NCBI GenBank assembly: GCA_021779435.1
Contig: JAJYAR010000012.1
Coordinates: 1-11,147, forward strand
Direction of reading: 5' to 3'
From: a bacterium
GTDB lineage: Bacteria; Verrucomicrobiota; Verrucomicrobiae; JAJYAR01
Length of the DNA: 11,147 bases
Shown piece by piece: positions 1 to 5,829 of the stretch (its first letter is position 1; the number at the start of each line of letters is the position of its first letter). The position numbers were made by a program, and so were the translations under genes. The notes under the pieces were generated by a model. It did no database searches, was not told the origin of the DNA, and saw nothing but the letters and a program-made list of their open reading frames with translations.

Positions 1-651
1 GACTCGGGGCAGCGGCTGAGCGAGACCGGCATCTATCGCATCCTGCTCAAGGATCTCAATGGCGACGGTGCCGTCGATGCCGTCGCTGTCGGCTGGAAAC
101 GCAGCTCGATGGGCGAAGCGAATGATTACTGCCCGAACCGGATCTGGCTGAACGACGGGCGCGGCAGGCTCACCGACAGCGGGCAGGTGCTCGATGAGGG
201 CAATCGCCACGTTCACGGACTTGCCGCGAGCGACGTCGATGGCGATGGGGCGCCCGATCTCGTCTTGGGTATGACCCAGAAGCCGTGGGCCCGCATTTAC
301 CGCAACGACGGGAGAGGGCACTTTACTCCGTCCCAAACCTTCGGCTCAGGCTGGATCGAGTTTCTTGCCCTCGGCGATTGGAATGGTGACGACACGCTCG
401 ATTGTCTGATCGGCAGCGGATACGGTCGCCGGCCTACCGAGGTGTGGCTCAACGACGGCCGCGGAAACTTCAGCGACTCGGGTGTGAAGCTCGATATCGG
501 GGGCTCGGTCGCGCTGGGAGATCTGGATCGCAACGGCAGGCTCGACGCTGTTCTCGTGAGCGTGGACCAATGGGGGGACGCTCCGCGCGGACGTCCCGCC
601 AAAATCTACCTCAATACAACCGCCAAAGCCGCCGCCGCGGCAGCCAAATGA
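1..651 (+). CDS. VCBS/FG-GAP repeat protein, C-terminal part (5'-truncated by window)
   Basis: The reading frame is open from the first base, so the 5' end lies outside the window; 216 codons are visible before TGA at 649-651. The protein is built of repeats of about 48 residues. Each repeat pairs a short motif of the type LNDGRG (visible codons about 50-55, 101-106, 150-155) with a calcium-loop-like acidic motif: DLNGDGAVD (18-26), DVDGDGAPD (78-86), DWNGDDTLD (126-134) and DLDRNGRLD (174-182). This is the signature of VCBS/FG-GAP repeats, which form blades of an integrin-alpha-like beta-propeller, usually in secreted or surface proteins. The last two acidic loops are degenerate. The chain ends shortly after the final blade with an Ala/Lys-rich tail and no visible anchor or sorting domain. 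The missing N-terminus would be expected to hold a signal peptide and more blades. Ligand and role cannot be told from this part. Confidence 0.9.
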   Translation, partial: DSGQRLSETGIYRILLKDLNGDGAVDAVAVGWKRSSMGEANDYCPNRIWLNDGRGRLTDSGQVLDEGNRHVHGLAASDVDGDGAPDLVLGMTQKPWARIYRNDGRGHFTPSQTFGSGWIEFLALGDWNGDDTLDCLIGSGYGRRPTEVWLNDGRGNFSDSGVKLDIGGSVALGDLDRNGRLDAVLVSVDQWGDAPRGRPAKIYLNTTAKAAAAAAK

Positions 652-696
652 GTCAGCCCTGCGAGGCTGCGACGTTTCATCGCGTTCGCCCCACGA

Positions 697-1464
697 CTAC
701 TGCTTCTTTTGCCCGTCCGCACCGGCTTGTCCGCGCTGGCGGAAGTAGTCGGCTGCGATCTTCTGTGCGGCCGGCATGCCCTGCATGACGCGCGGCATCA
801 TCGCCTGCATGAGCTTTTGCTGAACCTCCGGCTGCTTCGCGTTCCATGCCTTGCCGGCCGCGGTGTCGTAGAAGGCGGCCATGCCCTGCAGTTCGTCCTT
901 CGTGTAAACCTCGGAGTAGATCCGCGCGAAATCCTTGCGCATCGCTTCGGAGTTCAGTCCGCCGACGACCGCCTGTCCCATGCGGTCGAGAAGCGTTTCG
1001 ATTTCGTCGGGCTTGAGTCGGGCCTTGGTGAACTCGGGCGCCGCCTGTTGGCGCATGGCGCCGACCATCGCCTTCTTCTGTTCCGTCGCGATCTGATCCC
1101 ACATCGCGTCGAACTTCATCTTGTCGAGCATCTCATCCGCCTCGGCGACCGTTGCCTTTGTCGTTTCGCCCGGAGCCCCGGGACGAACAGTGCCCGTGCG
1201 GAGGCGCGCCGTGATCCGCTGATTGTCCCGACCGAGCACGAGAGCGCTTTCTTTGTCGGCATATTCGACGGCTTTCCAGCCGGCGAACTCGTCGCCGATC
1301 GTGATCCAGCCGGAGCGTTCACCTTGGGCGGTGACGACGGCGAACCGACGGTCGTGGCCGACCACGAGTATTCCCTGGAGCTCGAAACCGGTGTCCGGCT
1401 CGGCTGCACGGGTGGGGCAGGGCAAAAGCGGGAGGAGGACGATTGCGAAACGTGAGACATTCAT
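697..1464 (-). CDS. Secreted DUF2059-type protein
   Basis: 255 residues. The N-terminus (MNVSRFAIVLLPLLPCPTRA) is a signal peptide with likely cleavage near residue 20-21 (TRA-AEP), so the product should be exported. Residues about 27-92 look like a small beta-rich region with the phrase WITIGDEFAGW, reminiscent of GspC/PilP-like domains (weak resemblance only). Residues about 160-230 match DUF2059, with the typical core YTKDELQGMAAFYDTAAGKAW at 187-207 followed by an amphipathic helix rich in Met and Gln. The biochemical role of DUF2059 is unknown. The ATG at 1464 overlaps the stop of the upstream sigma gene (ATGA on the minus strand), which fixes the start and suggests translational coupling. 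The frame stays open far upstream inside the sigma gene, but that extension is an overlap artefact without a signal peptide. It ends 45 bases from the convergent VCBS gene. Confidence 0.85.
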   Translation of the reverse strand: MNVSRFAIVLLPLLPCPTRAAEPDTGFELQGILVVGHDRRFAVVTAQGERSGWITIGDEFAGWKAVEYADKESALVLGRDNQRITARLRTGTVRPGAPGETTKATVAEADEMLDKMKFDAMWDQIATEQKKAMVGAMRQQAAPEFTKARLKPDEIETLLDRMGQAVVGGLNSEAMRKDFARIYSEVYTKDELQGMAAFYDTAAGKAWNAKQPEVQQKLMQAMMPRVMQGMPAAQKIAADYFRQRGQAGADGQKKQ

Positions 1465-2933
1465 GATTTCTTTCGGTCGGGCCGGGTGATGAACACGAGC
1501 ATCGCGGTCCAGAGGACCAGGATCGATGACAGCACGTGGAGGAGGGCCGGTGGCAGGAGCCTCGCCATTCCGGCGGCATCCACGTCGTACACCGGTGCGA
1601 GCCACGTGTTCAGGCGCCAGTTCAGCAGCCCGAGGAACACGAGCCCGCAGCACGACAGGTACCGTCCGCTGCCCTCGCGGCGCATGGGTATCCCGAGGAG
1701 CCGGACTGCGGCGAAGGGAGCGAACGCGAGCAGACAGGTGACTCCCGCGATCGCACCGGCGACGACGCGGTCGCCAGTGACCCAGGCGACATAGATCTCG
1801 ACCCAATAGAGTGAAGTGATCGCACCGAGGCTGATCACGCATTGCCGGACGATCGACGGTGGCTTCGGCGGCGAGTCGGTTGCCGGCATCCCGGCCGCGA
1901 TATTCTCGCGCAACGCGGCTCTTCCGCGCAGCAGGAACGTGATCAACGTCACTGCAATCATCGAGAAGCCGAACCACACCGCGACCCGCGGAGCCGTTAC
2001 CAGCCAATCGTCCCGCTGGTCGAGCCCCGCCCGATGCGCAAACCGCGCCGCAGCCGGCAGGGCGAGCACGAACCCGGCGGCTGATGTCCACAGCGCCAGC
2101 ATCCACCGGGCGACGAAGCGCCGCTCGCGGTGCGTCGTGGCGCTTCTGAGATCCGCCCACGAGATGCCAATCGCCGCGAACACGCCGACCAGGGGCGCCG
2201 CCCACACGAGGAGGAATGTCAGAAGGGATCCCTTGGCCGCGACACCTCCCGATCCCAGGGCGCCGCCGCCCAGCATCGGTGCCGTTCCCGCGAGGATCGG
2301 CAACGCGGCTTCGACCGCCAGCGTGAAGTCCGATCCTGGATTTGTCCGCTCCAGTGTGGTTTCGACGAACGCCAGCATGCGTTCGCGGAGCAGACGGCGT
2401 CCGCGGGTCAGCCGTTGCATGGCCGCGTCGGGCGTGAGCTCGAGTGCCGCTGCGACGCGCTCCACGGATTTGTGTTCGCGATAGAAAAGAATCAACGGCT
2501 CGCGGTAAACCTCCGGCAGTCGTCCGACTTCGCGCCAGAGGATGGCCAACTCCTCGTTGCTGACGGTTTGGGCGGGAGGCTGCGGTTCGGCTGAAACCAC
2601 GGCGCCGGCGGTGTCGAGCGTCTCCGCCTTGTGGACAGGTTGGCGGCCCAGCTTCCGAAGCTCGCCGTGCGCCAGGTTGCGGGCGATGCCGCACAACCAG
2701 GAACGCAGCCGACCAGGGTCGTTCAGGTCACGCAGTTTCTTCCAGGCAGTGACGAAGGTCTCCTGGGCCAGGTCCTCGCTGCGGGTGCGGCTTCCTGTCG
2801 CACTGTACGTGAGCGCGCACACCAGCGACTGGTAACGGACGACAATCTCGCCGAACGCCTCGCGGTCGCCGGCGAGGCTGTGCTGGACGAGTTGCGCGTC
2901 GTCCTGGGTGGCTGAGATGGCGGTTGGGTTCAT
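1461..2933 (-). CDS. ECF-type sigma-70 factor fused to a C-terminal multi-pass membrane domain
   Basis: 490 residues. Residues about 14-85 are sigma region 2 (AFGEIVVRYQSLV, then DLAQETFVTAWKKL at 54-67 and the RSWLCGIARNL helix). Residues about 126-187 are sigma region 4 with a helix-turn-helix (LPEVYREPLILFYREHKS, then VAAALELTPDAAMQRLTRGR). Ordinary ECF factors end here, near 190 residues. This one continues for about 300 residues with a Gly/Ala-rich linker (205-234) and roughly six or seven hydrophobic segments (about 236-257, 275-297, 315-335, 362-383, 389-411, 428-446, 456-480). The architecture suggests a sigma factor tethered to the inner membrane, with the membrane part acting as sensor or built-in anti-sigma. 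This is inference; release by proteolysis or conformational control cannot be read from sequence. The ATG at 2933 precedes the first helix by the usual distance; no strong Shine-Dalgarno is seen. The downstream secreted DUF2059 gene is coupled to it. Confidence 0.88.
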   Translation of the reverse strand: MNPTAISATQDDAQLVQHSLAGDREAFGEIVVRYQSLVCALTYSATGSRTRSEDLAQETFVTAWKKLRDLNDPGRLRSWLCGIARNLAHGELRKLGRQPVHKAETLDTAGAVVSAEPQPPAQTVSNEELAILWREVGRLPEVYREPLILFYREHKSVERVAAALELTPDAAMQRLTRGRRLLRERMLAFVETTLERTNPGSDFTLAVEAALPILAGTAPMLGGGALGSGGVAAKGSLLTFLLVWAAPLVGVFAAIGISWADLRSATTHRERRFVARWMLALWTSAAGFVLALPAAARFAHRAGLDQRDDWLVTAPRVAVWFGFSMIAVTLITFLLRGRAALRENIAAGMPATDSPPKPPSIVRQCVISLGAITSLYWVEIYVAWVTGDRVVAGAIAGVTCLLAFAPFAAVRLLGIPMRREGSGRYLSCCGLVFLGLLNWRLNTWLAPVYDVDAAGMARLLPPALLHVLSSILVLWTAMLVFITRPDRKKS

Positions 2934-3031
2934 GTCACCGCATAAGTGGTCGGAACCGCGTCGGACCTGACAGGAAATGCAAACTCGTCAGCGATCCCGC
3001 AGGCCAGCCGCGATCGGATGCGGCCAAGGCA

Positions 3032-3053
3032 TCGCAGATAAATCTGCTCCTAC
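3032..3053 (-). repeat. REP-like unit, family A, copy 1
   Basis: Read on the minus strand this begins GTAGGAGC and ends TGCGA. It contains an internal hairpin GCAGAT/ATCTGC with a two-base centre (3034-3047). It is the inverted partner of the unit at 3076-3097, matching it at 19 of 22 positions. Two of the three differences are paired changes that preserve the hairpin stem and the third lies in the centre. The format resembles REP elements mobilised by RAYT transposases. Confidence 0.75.
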
Positions 3054-3075
3054 AGGTTGGGTGGAACCGTGCCCG

Positions 3076-3097
3076 GTAGGAGCAAATTCATTTGCGA
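3076..3097 (+). repeat. REP-like unit, family A, copy 2
   Basis: Reads GTAGGAGC, then a hairpin GCAAAT/ATTTGC with centre TC (3082-3095), ending TGCGA. It is opposed to the copy at 3032-3053 across a 22-base spacer, so the two units can also pair with each other as one long stem-loop. Such divergent pairs are typical of BIME-type arrangements. No transposase gene lies in the window. Confidence 0.75.
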
Positions 3098-3215
3098 CGC
3101 ATGGGCAAGGTCGGCACGGGCGATCCGGAAGCAAGGAGGCGCCGTGAAGGCGTGCACACGATCGGGGCGTCGGTGGCCGCTCCAATGCACGGCTGGCGTG
3201 CGTGCCACCAAAACC

Positions 3216-3239
3216 GAACCCGCTGGGGACAGCGGGTTC
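3216..3239 (-). terminator. Terminator-like hairpin downstream of the RmuC-family gene
   Basis: A perfect 9-bp inverted repeat, GAACCCGCT / AGCGGGTTC, with a 6-base loop, begins 26 bases after the minus-strand stop codon at 3266-3268. On that strand the stem is followed by GG and a short run of four T. It is therefore a plausible but weak intrinsic terminator. It could also be a dispersed palindrome of another family. Confidence 0.5.
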
Positions 3240-3265
3240 CACCTCTGAGTCGAGCGGGGTCCAAC

Positions 3266-4549
3266 TCAGCCGCGCTTGATCACGTCGCGCGGTGCGGTTT
3301 CGACGGCGCCCGGGGCGGCGAGTTCCTTGGTTCCCTTGGCTCCGAGTTCGGCGAGCTTGCGGGCGCCCGGCAGGAGCATGCCTTCGAACGATCCGACGGC
3401 GCTGTTGTAAGCTTTCGACGCGGTTTCCAGTCCGCGGCCGACCTTTTCCAGATTATCAGCAAAGCCCGCGACGCGATCGTACACGGCGCGGCCGAGCGCG
3501 CTGATCTCGTCGGCGTTCTTCGACACCGCCTCCTGCCGCCAGCCGTAGGCGGCCGCCTTGAGCAATGCGATCAGGGTGGTGGGCGTCGCGAGCAGGACGC
3601 GGCGCGAAAGGGCGCGGTCGAGGAGGAGATTGTCCGCCTGGAGCGCGGCGGTGAGGAAATGATCGCCGGGGAGGAACAGCACGACGAATTCCGGCGCCGG
3701 CTGGAACTGCTCCCAGTAATTCTTCGCGCCGAGCGCATCGATGTGGCCGCGGACCTTCTGCGCGTGATCAAGGAGCCGGGCCGCGCGCGTGTTCTCGTCG
3801 GTCGCGTCGGTTGCGGCGCGGAAGGATTCGAGCGGCGCCTTGGCATCCACCACGATCCGCTGACCGCCTGGAAGCCTGACCACCAGATCGGCACGAAGCC
3901 CATTCGCGGACTCCTGCTCCGTGAAATCACAGTACGACACCATGTCGGCCATCTCGACGACCCGGCGGAGCTGGAGTTCGCCCCAGCTTCCGGCGTAGGA
4001 CGTCGATCGCAGCGCCGTGGAGAGCCGGGCCGCTTCTGTCTGCAGCTGGACCTGGGCGACGCTGAGCGCCTTCAACTGCTCGCCGAGGGCTCCGTACGCA
4101 CCGGCCCGGGCCTTCTCGATCTCGCCGATCTTCTGGTCGACCTTGTCGAGCGATTCGCGAATCGGCTTCACCAGCGCCTCGACGGCCTGCCTGCGCTGTT
4201 CGAGGTCACCGGCGGACTGCTGCTGGAGATGAGCGAACGCCTGGCGGGCCTGTTCGAGAAAATCGGCCCGGTTGGAGCGCAGCGCATCGGCCGAAAGTGC
4301 CTTGAACTCGGTGACGAGACGCTCGTGAGCGGCCCGCTCGGCCTCCAGCTTGGTTGAAAGCTGGGCGTGTTCGGTCGAGAGCCGGGCGGCCTCCGCGCGC
4401 GCGGCTGCAAGCTCGGCGGACAGCCGGGCATTCTCGTCGTCGCGGGCGCGGACGCGCTCGGCGAGAGCGGCCTCGCGCGAACGCAGGAAGAGCCAGACCA
4501 ACGCTGCGGCAACCAGGGCGGCGATGAAGGCGACGATCGTCAATTCCAC
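3266..4549 (-). CDS. rmuC: RmuC-family protein (DNA recombination/inversion-limiting)
   Basis: 427 residues from the chosen GTG start. Residues about 3-22 are one hydrophobic segment (LTIVAFIAALVAAALVWLFL), giving a membrane anchor. A long Ala/Glu/Arg-rich coiled coil follows to about residue 180. The RmuC domain then starts with GSWGELQLRRVVE (187-199) and contains the PD-(D/E)XK-like core: Asp in RADLVVRLP (about 221) and VDAKAPL (about 234-240). It continues with YWEQFQPAPEFVVLFLPGD and LLATPTTLIALLKAAAYGW, both characteristic of the family. In E. coli RmuC limits short-repeat-associated DNA inversions and is predicted to be a nuclease; the exact substrate is unsettled. The frame also permits a TTG start at 4585 that adds 12 polar residues. 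I prefer the GTG because it begins directly before the membrane segment. It is divergent from the signalling operon and ends at a terminator-like hairpin. Confidence 0.88.
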   Translation of the reverse strand: MELTIVAFIAALVAAALVWLFLRSREAALAERVRARDDENARLSAELAAARAEAARLSTEHAQLSTKLEAERAAHERLVTEFKALSADALRSNRADFLEQARQAFAHLQQQSAGDLEQRRQAVEALVKPIRESLDKVDQKIGEIEKARAGAYGALGEQLKALSVAQVQLQTEAARLSTALRSTSYAGSWGELQLRRVVEMADMVSYCDFTEQESANGLRADLVVRLPGGQRIVVDAKAPLESFRAATDATDENTRAARLLDHAQKVRGHIDALGAKNYWEQFQPAPEFVVLFLPGDHFLTAALQADNLLLDRALSRRVLLATPTTLIALLKAAAYGWRQEAVSKNADEISALGRAVYDRVAGFADNLEKVGRGLETASKAYNSAVGSFEGMLLPGARKLAELGAKGTKELAAPGAVETAPRDVIKRG

Positions 4550-4689
4550 AGCCTCATGCTCGGACCGATGCCGGTTTTGTGGCAATCCCCGATGCGTGCC
4601 TTGACACGCCTCCTTATGGGTTCAAAAGAAGAAGCTGCCTCGCCGGCCGCGCCGGCCCCACCCCAGTGCCTCAAGCTCGCATAGCTCGC
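4550..4689. promoter_or_regulatory. Divergent intergenic region between rmuC and the signalling operon
   Basis: This 140-bp region must hold promoters for both directions. On the + strand a perfect TTGACA lies at 4601-4606, but no good -10 follows at 16-18 bp (AAAAGA-like sequence), so the call is tentative. A GC hairpin GCCGGC-CGC-GCCGGC lies at 4642-4656, about 33 bases before the operon start codon. No Shine-Dalgarno is visible before the ATG at 4690. Some of the region is in frame with both flanking genes, so upstream alternative starts (GTG at 4579, TTG at 4585 on the minus strand) are formally possible. Confidence 0.35.
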
Positions 4690-4691
4690 AT
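4674..4691 (+). repeat. Tandem 9-bp direct repeat at the operon start codon
   Basis: AGCTCGCAT occurs twice back to back (4674-4682 and 4683-4691). The AT of the second copy is the first two bases of the ATG start codon at 4690. The unit is a whole number of codons. Confidence 0.8.
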
Positions 4692-5829
4692 GCTGACCGA
4701 GAACGCTTCCATCGCTGAAGCCGAAAAACCCCTGGTCCTCGTTGTCGACGACGAGTACGGACCCCGGGAGTCCATCGCCTTCAGCCTTTCATCGGAATTC
4801 GCCGTCGACACGGCGGGACGCGCGCGCGACGCCCTCGCGAAGATCGCGCAGAACGCCTATGCCGCCATCGTGCTGGACATCCGCATGCCGGAGATGGACG
4901 GCATCCGCATGCTCCAGGAGGTGCGGAAGTCAGACCCGGAGGTCTCGGTCATCATGCTCACCGGGTACGGCACGCTGCAGACCGCGCAGGACGCGATGCT
5001 CGCCGGCGCGAACCAGTATCTGCGCAAGCCGCCCGACATTGCCGAACTGATCTCGTCCGTGCGACGGCAGGCGCAGGCGACCCACGTGCGCCGCGCCCAG
5101 GCGAAGGCGACGAGGGACGCGCTGAAGCTGAACCTTGCTCTCAAGCAGGAGATCGAGCGCAGCGAGCCCCATATCTGGCAGGCCAGAGCGTCCGTCGAGC
5201 TTGTGCACGACCTGAACAATCCACTCACGGTGGTGATCGGGTATGCGGCGTTGATGGGCGAGGAGGCGCAGGCGTTGAAGGAACGCGATCCGGAAACGGC
5301 GCAGAAGGTCCTGGACTACGCCGCGCTGATCGAGCACGCCGCGGAGTATTGTCACCACCTTTCGGAGAACTGGCGGCAGGCATCGAAGCAGATTCCCGCG
5401 TTCGACGAGGTCGACGTTGTGGCCATCGCGGGCGAGGTTCGAAAGGTGATCTTTTTCGGCAACCCAGCCATTGAGCTGAAGGGCCAGTCCCAGGCGATCA
5501 TCCGCGGCTCGAAGTTCGAGCTGATGCGCGTCTTTCAAAACCTGTTCAAGAACGCGCTCGAGGCCGGTGCGACGCGGCTCGGCGTCACCTTTGCGCGCAA
5601 CGCCGGTTGGATCGAGGTGAGCATCGCGGACAACGGTCCCGGCATGGAGCCGGACCAGGTGAAGCGCGCGATGCATGGCGGTTTCACCAGCAAGCCGACC
5701 GGAACCGGACTTGGACTAAGCATCTGCCGGCATCTCGTCGGCACGCACGGCGCCACGCTCACGCTCGAATCGACACCTGGCGAGGGCACGACCGCCCGCA
5801 TTGTATTTCCCGCGGCAAAACAGGAATGA
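4690..5829 (+). CDS. Receiver domain-histidine kinase hybrid, soluble
   Basis: 379 residues. The N-terminus is a complete receiver domain (about 14-128): acidic pair D20-D21 in LVVDDE, phosphoacceptor D63 in VLDIRMPEMDG, T91 in LTGYG and K113 in LRKP, so it should accept phosphate. A helical linker (130-165) leads to a dimerisation/phosphotransfer helix with H173 in LVHDLNNPLTVVIGY. The ATPase domain follows with the N-box (N288 in FKNALEAG), G1-box (D314 in DNGPGM), F-box (GGFTSKP) and G2-box (GTGLGLSIC, 338-346). All key residues are present. There is no membrane segment and no sensor domain, so its input is presumably phosphorylation of its own receiver, perhaps by the membrane kinase encoded two genes downstream. 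ATG at 4690 is chosen because it sits just before the first receiver strand; an upstream GTG at 4579 would add an unstructured tail. It is the first gene of a four-gene overlapping operon. Confidence 0.92.
   Translation: MLTENASIAEAEKPLVLVVDDEYGPRESIAFSLSSEFAVDTAGRARDALAKIAQNAYAAIVLDIRMPEMDGIRMLQEVRKSDPEVSVIMLTGYGTLQTAQDAMLAGANQYLRKPPDIAELISSVRRQAQATHVRRAQAKATRDALKLNLALKQEIERSEPHIWQARASVELVHDLNNPLTVVIGYAALMGEEAQALKERDPETAQKVLDYAALIEHAAEYCHHLSENWRQASKQIPAFDEVDVVAIAGEVRKVIFFGNPAIELKGQSQAIIRGSKFELMRVFQNLFKNALEAGATRLGVTFARNAGWIEVSIADNGPGMEPDQVKRAMHGGFTSKPTGTGLGLSICRHLVGTHGATLTLESTPGEGTTARIVFPAAKQE

Larger units (their letters stand above)
2934..3265. other. Intergenic region upstream of the sigma gene, with REP-like repeats
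   Basis: This 332-bp stretch separates the start of the sigma gene from the stop of the rmuC-type gene; both are on the minus strand. It holds two inverted REP-like units (3032-3053 and 3076-3097) and a terminator-like hairpin (3216-3239). About 32 bases before the sigma ATG there is a small odd palindrome, CCTGACAGG at 2966-2974, next to the A-rich GGAAATGCAAAC. It could belong to the sigma promoter, but no clear -35/-10 pair is recognisable. I see no convincing gene in the region. Confidence 0.6.

Noticed and set aside
709..1455. 248-codon + strand open frame opposite the DUF2059 gene
   Set aside because: No domain match; the opposing frame has a signal peptide and a recognisable DUF2059 core.
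1465..2694. N-terminal extension of the DUF2059 frame into the sigma gene (665-codon frame in total)
   Set aside because: The extension is Arg/Gly-rich and domain-free, would bury the signal peptide inside the protein, and overlaps the sigma-membrane fusion.
3144..3248. 34-codon + strand frame starting GTG with AAGGAGG four bases upstream
   Set aside because: The Shine-Dalgarno-like sequence is tempting, but the spacing is short, the peptide has no features, and the frame runs through the rmuC terminator hairpin.
3092..4357. 421-codon + strand open frame antisense to rmuC
   Set aside because: It has no recognisable domain, is Arg/Gly-rich as expected for antisense of GC-rich coding DNA, and lies fully opposite a well-supported RmuC protein.
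4579..4689. Upstream GTG start for the receiver-kinase hybrid
   Set aside because: It would add 37 disordered residues ahead of a receiver domain whose first strand already follows the ATG at 4690 closely.
5607..5825. Upstream start for the ketosynthase inside the hybrid kinase gene
   Set aside because: The extra 73 residues are Arg/His-rich and overlap the kinase ATPase domain; ATG at 5826 begins directly at the ketosynthase fold with a standard ATGA overlap.
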